NCBI GenBank assembly: GCA_900550235.1
Contig: URRQ01000021.1
Span: forward strand, 1 to 40,017
DNA from: an uncultured Lachnospiraceae bacterium
Lineage (GTDB): Bacteria; Bacillota; Clostridia; Lachnospirales; Lachnospiraceae
Length of the DNA: 40,017 bases
Reading direction: 5' to 3'
A program made the position numbers and the translations under genes. Shown here piece after piece: positions 1-6,154 of this stretch (position 1 is its first letter; every line of letters starts with the position of its first letter). The notes beneath the pieces were generated by a model that was not told the origin of the DNA, did not search any database, and worked only from the letters and a program-made list of their open reading frames with translations.

Positions 1-23
1 ACACTACATACAAATTTTTTCAT
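1..23 (-). CDS. 5' end of a gene leaving the window, possibly rubredoxin/rubrerythrin type (partial)
   Basis: Only the first seven to eight codons lie inside the window. They read MKKFVCSV on the minus strand. The start is supported by an AAAAGGAGAT ribosome site eight to ten bases upstream and by a matching promoter at 112-140. MKKFVC followed by a small residue resembles the opening of rubredoxin-domain proteins such as rubrerythrins, where this Cys begins a CxxCG knuckle. The second Cys is outside the window, so the family is a guess. Confidence 0.45.
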
Positions 24-111
24 AATAATAATCTCCTTTTCATTTAAATAATTTTACTATGAAATCTGGTAAAACCAGTGTTAAAACAATAATAATAATG
101 ATTACTGTTTT

Positions 112-140
112 AATATAATATACTTAACCAAAAAAGTCAA
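112..140 (-). promoter_or_regulatory. Sigma-A-like promoter for the leftmost minus-strand gene
   Basis: On the minus strand TTGACT (135-140) is followed after 17 bases by TATATT (112-117). An inverted repeat TTAAAACA (81-88) / TGTTTTAA (106-113) overlaps the -10 and the likely start site. A small CTGGT/ACCAG stem lies at 66-78 in the leader. These could bind a redox repressor such as PerR or Rex, but no consensus match was established. Confidence 0.55.
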
Positions 141-229
141 GTATATTTTTGAAATTGTTTTTTATGATGATGCCAGAATTAAAAGTTCTTTTCATAGTAT
201 TAGCAAAAATAAAAAAGTTAATCTTTTCC

Positions 230-293
230 TTGATTTTTAAAAAAATAAGGTGTAGTATAATAAATATCAATAAGTAGTATTAAAAACTACTTA
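230..293 (+). promoter_or_regulatory. Candidate promoter and operator-like inverted repeat upstream of the hemolysin III gene
   Basis: TTGATT (230-235) lies 17 bases before TAGTAT (253-258) and 20 bases before TATAAT (256-261). Just downstream is a perfect 8-bp inverted repeat, TAAGTAGT (271-278) and ACTACTTA (286-293), with a 7-base loop. It lies in the early transcribed region, where an operator or leader hairpin would act. The rest of 24-376 is AT-rich with no convincing ORF. Confidence 0.45.
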
Positions 294-376
294 TAAAGAT
301 AAATAAAACCATAAAAGAGCATTCGAAAGAAAAAAGTATCATATACTATCTTTATAAAAGCAAAGGAGTGACTGAC

Positions 377-1039
377 ATGAAACTGAAAATTAAAGACCCC
401 GGAAGTGCAATTACCCATTTTATTGGATGTATTATGGCGATTTTAGCTGCTCTGCCGCTGCTTTGGAAAGCGGCAAGAGAGCCGGATTATATCCATATTA
501 TTGCGATGAGTATTTTTATATTGAGTATGATTTTACTATATGCGGCAAGTACGATTTATCATACGGTAAATTCAACAGAAAAGGTAAACCGCAGACTCCG
601 CAAGCTGGACCACATGATGATTTTTATTTTAATCGCAGGGAGTTATACACCGGTTTGTCTGATTGTTTTGAAAGGAAAAACAGGATTGCTGCTGTGTGCC
701 GCTGTGTGGATTACGGCAATTATCGGAATTATTGTAAAAGCATGCTGGATTACATGCCCCAAGTGGTTTTCTTCTGTAATTTATATTGGAATGGGCTGGC
801 TGTGCGTATTTGCTTTTGTTCCGATTGTACATTCCCTCTCGCCGGCAGGGTTTGGATGGCTTTTGGCAGGAGGAATTATTTATACAGTAGGAGGAATTAT
901 TTATGCGCTGAAGCTTCCTATTTTTAATTCCCACCATAAAAATTTTGGTTCTCATGAGATTTTTCATCTCTTTGTAATGGGAGGAAGCGTTTGTCATTTT
1001 ATTGTGATGTATTTCTTTGTAATGCCTATGCCGGCATAA
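377..1039 (+). CDS. Hemolysin III family (PAQR-like) integral membrane protein
   Basis: A 220-residue polytopic membrane protein of the HlyIII/YqfA family, the bacterial relatives of PAQR receptors. About seven hydrophobic segments are visible. The conserved polar residues are present: ITHFIG near the N-terminus, STIYHT, a KLDHMMIF segment, and the C-terminal SHEIFHLF with a second His in VCHFI, a set proposed to bind a metal in this family. The GTG at 368 overlaps the ribosome site AAAGGAG (362-368), so ATG 377, eight bases downstream of that site, is the better start. A hairpin terminator follows. The cellular role of bacterial HlyIII proteins is poorly defined, and haemolysis should not be assumed. 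Confidence 0.88.
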   Translation: MKLKIKDPGSAITHFIGCIMAILAALPLLWKAAREPDYIHIIAMSIFILSMILLYAASTIYHTVNSTEKVNRRLRKLDHMMIFILIAGSYTPVCLIVLKGKTGLLLCAAVWITAIIGIIVKACWITCPKWFSSVIYIGMGWLCVFAFVPIVHSLSPAGFGWLLAGGIIYTVGGIIYALKLPIFNSHHKNFGSHEIFHLFVMGGSVCHFIVMYFFVMPMPA

Positions 1040-1069
1040 GATGTGTAAAAAGAGAAAAGAATGTGGATA

Positions 1070-1118
1070 AAGCAGATAAAATAAAATCCTTTTGTGGATG
1101 AAATTTTATCTGCTTTTG
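1070..1118 (+). terminator. Terminator after the hemolysin III gene
   Basis: AAGCAGATAAAAT (1070-1082) pairs perfectly with ATTTTATCTGCTT (1103-1115), and the 3' arm runs into TTTT. It lies between convergent genes. The T-tract is better in the plus direction. Confidence 0.75.
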
Positions 1119-1152
1119 GTTTGTAGGAGATTGCGTTATATGAAACAAAAAG

Positions 1153-1947
1153 TTAAATCAGTCCAAAATGTTCCATAGCTTTATAAATGCCGTCTTCTTC
1201 AACCGAAGCAGTAACATAAGAGCAAACGTCTTTAATAGGCTGTGAAGCATTTCCCATAGCGATGCTGTTTGGAACAGCTTCTAACATTGCTCTGTCATTT
1301 TCACTGTCACCGAAGACATAACAATCTTCTTTAGATTTTCCAAGATGTTCGCAAAGAAAGTCAATTCCGCTTGCTTTTGAGTAGCCTTTTTGAATGATTT
1401 CATACATATTATTAGAGCGGTCAATGCACTGGAAGTATTGAGATAAGTAAGATTTTAATTCCTCATTTTCCGGTGTAGGAGGAAGCATTGCGAGGATTTT
1501 ATCATAAGTGAGGGTATCACTGTGCAAAATGTCTTCAATATTTTCTCCTTTAATTTGGAAAAGTTTTTCCGCAGCATCAATCCATTTTTCGGCATTTGCA
1601 AGAGTATAATCAAAATAAACAGCATGAGATGCTTCGTAAAGTACAGAAACTTTATGTTCACGCAGTTTATATATAAGCTCCTTACAAAATGTATTGGTAA
1701 GTTTTTGAGAGAAAAGTTCCTTATCATGAAGAAAAATATTGATGCCGCAGCCGCAGATATAGCCATCAAAATTCAAATCGGTTATTTTTTCAGGGAGACT
1801 GGTTCTTGTTCTTCCGGTATTGATAAAGAGAAGATGTCCGTTGTCACGGGCCTTTTTTAAGGCAAGCTTTGTGCTTTCAGGCATAACTCCGGGACCTTCT
1901 GTAATCAGTGTACCGTCTATATCAAAAAATAAAAGTTTGGAAGTCAT
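1153..1947 (-). CDS. HAD superfamily phosphatase, Cof type (subfamily IIB)
   Basis: A 264-residue cytoplasmic HAD hydrolase that probably dephosphorylates a small sugar phosphate or cofactor. Motif I is LFFDIDGTL with nucleophile Asp9 and acid Asp11. Motif II is INTGRT near residue 43. The C-terminal GDSENDRAML supplies the Mg-binding acidic pair, and GxAMGNA follows as in Cof/YbiV-like enzymes. The type IIB cap lies between motifs II and III. Length is typical (about 260-270). The ATG is preceded by an AGAAAGGACG ribosome site. It stands alone and is divergent from spoVT. Substrate cannot be read from the sequence. Confidence 0.9.
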   Translation of the reverse strand: MTSKLLFFDIDGTLITEGPGVMPESTKLALKKARDNGHLLFINTGRTRTSLPEKITDLNFDGYICGCGINIFLHDKELFSQKLTNTFCKELIYKLREHKVSVLYEASHAVYFDYTLANAEKWIDAAEKLFQIKGENIEDILHSDTLTYDKILAMLPPTPENEELKSYLSQYFQCIDRSNNMYEIIQKGYSKASGIDFLCEHLGKSKEDCYVFGDSENDRAMLEAVPNSIAMGNASQPIKDVCSYVTASVEEDGIYKAMEHFGLI

Positions 1948-2044
1948 AGAAAAAACGTCCTTTCTGGTAATAGGGTTAAAATTTTGTATTCTATGGGGTA
2001 TTTTAGGACAGAATGGGAATATTGTAAAGTGTTAATCAAGTCAA

Positions 2045-2108
2045 AATCGTATCAAAACGTGCCAAAAGATTGATACGATTGACATGATTTGATGAGTAAA
2101 TGTATAAA
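2045..2108 (+). promoter_or_regulatory. Strong promoter overlapped by a perfect 10-bp inverted repeat, upstream of spoVT
   Basis: TTGACA (2079-2084), an 18-base spacer and TATAAA (2103-2108) form a near-consensus vegetative promoter. AATCGTATCA (2045-2054) and TGATACGATT (2071-2080) are exact inverted repeats 16 bases apart. The right arm covers the first two bases of the -35. This arrangement fits an operator. SpoVT autoregulation or a regulator shared with the divergent HAD gene are both possible. Confidence 0.65.
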
Positions 2109-2172
2109 AATTCCTTCCTGTACAGATACTATTTCCAGAAATGGAAATTTTAACAGATGGAGGAATTTTTTT

Positions 2173-2718
2173 ATGAAAGCGACAGGAATTGTAAGAAGAA
2201 TTGATGATTTAGGCCGAGTAGTAATTCCAAAGGAAATCAGAAGAACTTTAAGAATAAGAGAAAGCGACCCAATGGAAATCTTTACGGACAGAGAGGGACA
2301 GATTATTTTGAAGAAATATTCTCCTATCGGTGAGCTGAATATGTTTGCGAAAGAATATACAGAAGCGTTGGCACAGGCAGCAGGCTGTATTGCATGTATC
2401 GCAGATAAGGATCAGATTATTGCAGCGGCAGGAAACGGATGGAGAGAATATGAGCAGAAAACCATTAGCAGAGAACTGGAAGAACAGATTTCAGATAGAA
2501 AAAATATTTGTGCCGCAGAGCAAAAAGAATTTATCAGAATTATCGAGGGAGACAAAATGGAATATGCGTCTCAGGTAGTATGGACAATTACCTGTGCGGG
2601 AGATGCAGTTGGTGCAGTGATTATTTTGGAAAAAGAGGGTGGTCGTAAGTTTACGGATACAGAACCAAAATTGGCACAGGCAGCAGCAGGATTTCTGGGG
2701 AGACAGATGGAACAATAG
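2173..2718 (+). CDS. spoVT: Stage V sporulation protein T, AbrB-family regulator
   Basis: A 181-residue DNA-binding regulator, close to the length of Bacillus SpoVT (about 178). Residues 1-50 form the swapped-hairpin AbrB domain, with the diagnostic ATGIVRRIDDLGRVVIPKEI start and RIRESDPMEIF. The rest is a GAF-like ligand domain, including AAAGNGWREY and the C-terminal TDTEPKLAQAAAGFLGRQM. In Bacillus SpoVT tunes the forespore sigma-G regulon, and in clostridia it is needed for sporulation. The reading frame extends upstream to 2089, but ATG 2173 has GGAGGA eight bases upstream and begins exactly at the family N-terminus. The promoter looks sigma-A-like rather than sigma-G-like. Confidence 0.93.
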   Translation: MKATGIVRRIDDLGRVVIPKEIRRTLRIRESDPMEIFTDREGQIILKKYSPIGELNMFAKEYTEALAQAAGCIACIADKDQIIAAAGNGWREYEQKTISRELEEQISDRKNICAAEQKEFIRIIEGDKMEYASQVVWTITCAGDAVGAVIILEKEGGRKFTDTEPKLAQAAAGFLGRQMEQ

Positions 2719-2734
2719 TAAAAATAAGATAGAT

Positions 2735-2793
2735 AAAATTCAGCCATAGAGCGGTGCGTTGACGTGAGCGGTTGCTTATGGCTGAATTTTTAA
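2735..2793. terminator. Bidirectional terminator between convergent spoVT and the nicotinate phosphoribosyltransferase gene
   Basis: AAAATTCAGCCATA (2735-2748) pairs with TATGGCTGAATTTT (2777-2790). The stem is flanked by an A-run on the left and a T-run on the right, so it can end transcription from both sides. A GC-rich apical region lies between the arms. Confidence 0.8.
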
Positions 2794-2804
2794 TAAATTT
2801 TTTC

Positions 2805-4268
2805 TTATTCAATAGAAGCCTGTCCGACTTTTTTTAAAAGGTCTGATTTTATTTGATAAAGCTCATCAGACAAATCTACATAAACCTCCTGTGGGTTGGC
2901 AAAACGTCTTGTTTCATCCCATAAAGTATTTAACTCTTTGCGGCAGATTTCCTGAATTTCCATGACGGAAGGTGAGGTATAAACACATTCTCCTTTCAGG
3001 AATACCGGTACGAGAAGCTCTCGTAAAGTGTATGAGCCGCCCGGAATTTTTGTCTTTTTCCATGTGGCAATAGGATCAAAAATAATCATATCTTCATCAG
3101 GATTAAATACTTCGTGTTCCATACAGATTAAATCAGCACGGATTTTTCCGGTTTGCTTATCATAAATTCTTTGAATAGTTTTATTTCCCGGATTTGTGAT
3201 TTTTTCAATGTTTTCGGAAAGCTTGATTTTCGGTATAAAATCAGCATCATCTTTATTCTTAATAGCAGCCAATTTGTAAACACCGCCAAAAGCCGGATTA
3301 TCATTACAGGTAATCAGATTTGTTCCTACTCCCCATGAATTGATTTTTGCGCCCTGAGCTTTTAAGCTTTCAATTAAATATTCGTCAAGGTCGCTGGAAG
3401 CGGAAATAATAGCATCTTCAAAACCGGCGTCAGACAACATTTTATAAGCTTGTTTGGACAGGTATGCCAAGTCACCGCTGTCAATGCGAATACCATAGCC
3501 TTTTAAATCAATACCGGAGTCTCTCATTTCTTTAAATACACGAATGGCATTAGGGACACCGGAATTTAAAACATCATAAGTATCTACTAATAAAATACAG
3601 GCATTTGGATAAAGCTGGGCGTAGGTTTTAAATGCTGTGTATTCGTCAGAAAAACTCATAATCCAACTGTGGGCGTGAGTTCCTTTTACAGGAACTTGGA
3701 ACATCTGTCCTGTAAGTACGTTGGAAGTACCGATGCAGCCGCCGATAACAGCGGCTCTTGCGCCATAGAGTCCTGCATCAGGTCCCTGTGCACGGCGAAG
3801 TCCAAATTCCATAATGCCATCGCCTTTTGCTGCGTAAACAACACGGGAAGCTTTTGTGGCAATCAGACTTTGATGGTTCAGCAGATTTAAAATAGCTGTT
3901 TCAATTAACTGAGCTTCCATAACAGGTGCAATTACTTTTAAGAGAGGTTCTCTTGGGAAGACAACCGTTCCTTCGGGAACAGCATAAATATCACCTGTGA
4001 AATGAAAGCCTCTTAAATATTCCAGAAAGTCTGTATCGAAAAATTTCAGGCTTTTTAAATAATCGATGTCATCCGGGGAGAAATGGAGGTCACGCACATA
4101 TTCAATAATTTGCTCCAATCCAGCAGCAATGGCATATCCGCCGCCACAGGGATTTTTCCTGTAAAAGGCATCGAAAACAACAATTTGGTCTGTGGGATTT
4201 TTGAAATATCCCTGCATCATAGTCAGTTCATATAAATCAGTCAATAATGTCAGATTTAAAGCTCTCAT
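2805..4268 (-). CDS. pncB: Nicotinate phosphoribosyltransferase
   Basis: A 487-residue enzyme that converts nicotinate and PRPP to nicotinate mononucleotide with ATP, the first step of the Preiss-Handler NAD salvage route. The N-terminus has LLTDLYELTMMQGYF. The centre has GTHAHSWIMSF with the expected phosphorylated His, followed by a DSGDLAYL phosphate-binding loop. Length matches the Firmicutes form. The frame stays open to a GTG at 4313, but ATG 4268 has AAAGGAG (4278-4284) nine bases upstream and starts at the family N-terminus. Its promoter carries a duplicated palindrome, suggesting repression by an NAD-pathway regulator. Confidence 0.94.
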   Translation of the reverse strand: MRALNLTLLTDLYELTMMQGYFKNPTDQIVVFDAFYRKNPCGGGYAIAAGLEQIIEYVRDLHFSPDDIDYLKSLKFFDTDFLEYLRGFHFTGDIYAVPEGTVVFPREPLLKVIAPVMEAQLIETAILNLLNHQSLIATKASRVVYAAKGDGIMEFGLRRAQGPDAGLYGARAAVIGGCIGTSNVLTGQMFQVPVKGTHAHSWIMSFSDEYTAFKTYAQLYPNACILLVDTYDVLNSGVPNAIRVFKEMRDSGIDLKGYGIRIDSGDLAYLSKQAYKMLSDAGFEDAIISASSDLDEYLIESLKAQGAKINSWGVGTNLITCNDNPAFGGVYKLAAIKNKDDADFIPKIKLSENIEKITNPGNKTIQRIYDKQTGKIRADLICMEHEVFNPDEDMIIFDPIATWKKTKIPGGSYTLRELLVPVFLKGECVYTSPSVMEIQEICRKELNTLWDETRRFANPQEVYVDLSDELYQIKSDLLKKVGQASIE

Positions 4269-4281
4269 ATCATAGCGCTCC

Positions 4282-4330
4282 TTTGCATTTTGTGCAATCA
4301 GCTTGTTTTGCACTTTGTGCAGATATTATA
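4282..4330 (-). promoter_or_regulatory. Promoter with two operator-like palindromes for nicotinate phosphoribosyltransferase
   Basis: On the minus strand an extended -10, TGGTATAAT (TATAAT at 4325-4330), is followed at once by two copies of a 15-bp word, TTTGCAYTTTGTGCA in plus orientation, at 4307-4321 and 4282-4296. They differ at one base and start 25 bp apart. The distal copy contains a perfect palindrome TGCAC-TTT-GTGCA. They cover the transcription start and leader, a repressor position. NiaR or NrtR are candidates by pathway only. Confidence 0.65.
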
Positions 4331-4347
4331 CCACGTGCGCAGAAGAA

Positions 4348-4914
4348 TTAAAAGGTTTGTGTTAACTTCATTCCGTGATATTCCTCTAAAGTAAGTCCTG
4401 TAAGAGAAAGATATAGGGAAAGTGTTTTGCCTACAAACCGAATATGCCATGGCTCAAATGGATATCCGGTAATATGCTCTTTTCGTTTGGGATAGCGTAG
4501 GATAAAGCCATGAATGGGTGCATGTGCTTTTAACCATTTTCCTTCTTTTGTATCAGAGAAGCTTTCTTCTAATTCAAAGTCTAAAGAAGGGCAGGAAACG
4601 TCAAGGGCAAGACCGCTTTGGTGTTCGCTGGTTCCCGGAGCTGCCACAGCCGTACTATTTCTTTTTAAGGCATTTTCATATAATTGCTTTTGACTTAGAT
4701 AAGAACGATATCCGGAAACACCTACGAGAGAAATATGGTCTAAGGAAGCCTGTTCAAATAAAGCCTTTGCTGCTGTGGCAGCGTCAATATCCAGCATTTT
4801 GCGTTCCTCATTGGCGGAGGGGGCAAAGGGGATTTTTGCAGTTGTAAGGTGAGTCGGTATATAATCAAATGCTAAAGGGACAGAAGGGTTAATAAGCTGC
4901 GTATAGGAAAACAT
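4348..4914 (-). CDS. VanY-like D-alanyl-D-alanine carboxypeptidase (peptidase M15B)
   Basis: A 188-residue zinc peptidase that would trim the terminal D-Ala from peptidoglycan stem peptides. The metal motif SEHQSGLALDV supplies His and Asp, and EPWHIRFVG supplies the catalytic Glu-x-x-His. YRSYLSQKQLYENAL is the usual substrate-side helix. Family members normally have an export signal or membrane anchor, but this frame has none: the N-terminus MFSYTQLINPSVPLAF is only mildly hydrophobic. It may act in the cytoplasm or be a shortened form. It lies about 80 bp upstream of pncB, separated by that gene's own promoter, so the two are probably separate units. Confidence 0.82.
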   Translation of the reverse strand: MFSYTQLINPSVPLAFDYIPTHLTTAKIPFAPSANEERKMLDIDAATAAKALFEQASLDHISLVGVSGYRSYLSQKQLYENALKRNSTAVAAPGTSEHQSGLALDVSCPSLDFELEESFSDTKEGKWLKAHAPIHGFILRYPKRKEHITGYPFEPWHIRFVGKTLSLYLSLTGLTLEEYHGMKLTQTF

Positions 4915-5181
4915 AGAATAAGCACCTGCCTTTTTATAGTAAGTACAAGATATGCGGGTAACGGGAAAAATAGAACTAAAATTTCTATATTTTTCTTAAA
5001 ATAGAGAAATATAGAAAATAGAATTTCAAAATGCTCTTTAGTATGATAAGACAAAAGAGAAAAAATAAGAAAAATGCCTAAAAAATAAGGCTGAAAAGGG
5101 GCTGAAACAGAAAAAATAATTTTGAGCATATTACTACGTTGAAGTGGGAAAAGTCAAAAGGGAGAAGTGTTATTGGACATA
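4915..5181. other. Gene-poor stretch with one long inverted repeat
   Basis: No convincing gene is seen. The only clear structure is an 11-bp perfect inverted repeat TTTCTATATTT (4982-4992) / AAATATAGAAA (5007-5017) in very AT-rich DNA. An 85-codon minus-strand frame overlaps the start of the VanY-like gene and has no ribosome site or recognisable composition, so it is not called. Confidence 0.4.
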
Positions 5182-5210
5182 TTGATGAATGAAACAGAAA
5201 GTGCTATCAT
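5182..5210 (+). promoter_or_regulatory. Promoter of the 49-aa gene
   Basis: TTGATG (5182-5187), exactly 17 bases, then TATCAT (5205-5210), with TGC just before the hexamer (extended -10). It sits about 50 bases upstream of the small ORF. Confidence 0.6.
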
Positions 5211-5264
5211 ACGCATTGTAAAAGATAAATATATTTTAATTGAAAAGGAAAAGAGGCAATCGCT

Positions 5265-5414
5265 ATGGAAGCAAATGCAAACGTAGTAAATAAGAAAAAA
5301 AGTTTTAAGGAAAAATTTCATGATTATATGATGGGAATGTCAAAAATTGTACCATTTGGATTGAATGATAAGGAAGACAAGTATTATCACAGCATTTTTA
5401 ATTATGATAAATAA
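5265..5414 (+). CDS. Small basic protein of unknown function (49 aa)
   Basis: A 49-codon frame with a complete set of expression signals: an extended -10 promoter at 5182-5210, a purine-rich AAAAGGAAAAGAGG ribosome region, ATG, TAA, and an intrinsic terminator 16 bases after the stop. The peptide starts MEANANVVNKKKSF and ends HSIFNYDK. It is rich in Lys, Phe, Tyr and Met, with no signal peptide, no transmembrane helix and no Cys pairs. I do not recognise a family. The dedicated transcription unit is the main reason to believe in it. It could be a small regulatory or membrane-associated protein. Confidence 0.65.
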   Translation: MEANANVVNKKKSFKEKFHDYMMGMSKIVPFGLNDKEDKYYHSIFNYDK

Positions 5415-5429
5415 GAGATAAAAACAAGG

Positions 5430-5465
5430 GAAGATAGGGCTGAAAAGTCGCTGTCTTCTTTTTTT
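5430..5465 (+). terminator. Terminator after the 49-aa gene
   Basis: GAAGATAG (5430-5437) pairs with CTGTCTTC (5451-5458), with one G-U pair, followed by a seven-base T-run. Confidence 0.75.
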
Positions 5466-5528
5466 GCTTTATTTCTTGTTTTTAGTATACTCGTTTTTGA
5501 CAATGAAATCTACTCGGAAAAATACACA

Positions 5529-5602
5529 AAAATCCATAGAATGTAACCTATGCTTTTTTGGGAACAATGTCAATGGATTTTAAAATCTCTCCATGCTAAA
5601 AT
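5529..5602 (+). promoter_or_regulatory. Inverted repeat and weak extended -10 upstream of the coiled-coil gene
   Basis: AAAATCCAT (5529-5537) and ATGGATTTT (5573-5581) are exact inverted repeats. TGCTAAAAT (5594-5602) looks like an extended -10, with a poor -35 (TGGATT, 5574-5579) inside the right arm. The start would fall about 85 bases before the coiled-coil ORF. Confidence 0.35.
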
Positions 5603-5695
5603 ATCTGCAATGGTAAGCTATTCAATATCGTATACCGCATCATTTAAGCTTATTCCATTATCTATATTATTATTATAGTTATTAGGAGGTACAGT

Positions 5696-6067
5696 ATGAA
5701 CGATACGAAGATTGATGCAATGTTTGAAATATTGCAAACCATTACAAAAGATATAACTGATATGAAAAAAGATATAACTGATATGAAAAAAGACATGACC
5801 GACATGAAAAAGGACATGACCGACATGAAAAAGGATATCCTAGGATTAAAAGAAGAAACAAGGGATATAAGGCTTCATATTGAAAATGTAACGGACAAAA
5901 ACATATCTTTACTGGCAGAAAATTATTGTAATCTAGTTCAAAAGCTAGATAAAAATAACAAAGTGACAGACAATCAATTAGCATATCAGATTAAAGTGAA
6001 TTATTTAATTTCTGACATGGAAAAGGTGAAACAGGAAGTGGCAGAAATTAAAAAACGCATTTCATAA
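5696..6067 (+). CDS. Heptad-repeat coiled-coil protein of unknown function
   Basis: A 123-residue hydrophilic protein. Residues about 19-46 are four perfect heptads, two of DITDMKK then two of DMTDMKK, and lower-quality heptads continue on both sides. This gives a long amphipathic helix likely to oligomerise. There is no signal peptide or membrane segment. The ATG has an ideal AGGAGG seven bases upstream. It is followed by a strong hairpin that lies only about 30 bases before the sensor kinase gene. No enzymatic motif is visible and no function is assigned. Confidence 0.8.
   Translation: MNDTKIDAMFEILQTITKDITDMKKDITDMKKDMTDMKKDMTDMKKDILGLKEETRDIRLHIENVTDKNISLLAENYCNLVQKLDKNNKVTDNQLAYQIKVNYLISDMEKVKQEVAEIKKRIS
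5750..5833 (+). repeat. Tandem 21-bp repeat, four units in two pairs
   Basis: Units at 5750-5770 and 5771-5791 are identical to each other, as are 5792-5812 and 5813-5833. The two pairs differ at a few positions. Each unit encodes one heptad. A fifth degenerate unit follows. Exact pairwise identity suggests recent slippage duplications, so copy number is probably variable between strains. Confidence 0.9.
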
Positions 6068-6080
6068 TGTGTTACAAATA

Positions 6081-6123
6081 CCTCCCGGTGAGCGGTTTGG
6101 TTCGCTGACCTGGGAGGATTTTT
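6081..6123 (+). terminator. Intrinsic terminator just ahead of the sensor kinase gene
   Basis: CCTCCC (6081-6086) pairs with GGGAGG (6112-6117). GGT and AGCG on the left extend the stem with ACC and CGCT on the right, and TTTTT follows (6119-6123). Only 31 bases separate it from the kinase start, too few for a separate promoter, so it may also serve as an attenuator. Confidence 0.75.
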
Positions 6124-6154
6124 AAATTTTATTTATTTACGAGGGGGAAACACA

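Noticed and set aside
427..997. Overlapping alternative frames on both strands inside the hemolysin III gene
   Set aside because: No ribosome sites and no family-like content. The chosen frame has clear membrane and family motifs.
4872..5129. 85-codon minus-strand frame between the VanY-like and 49-aa genes
   Set aside because: No ribosome site, low-complexity hydrophobic translation of AT-rich DNA, and overlap with the VanY-like gene.
5750..5833. Repeats considered as a CRISPR array
   Set aside because: Units are directly adjacent without spacers and encode in-frame heptads.
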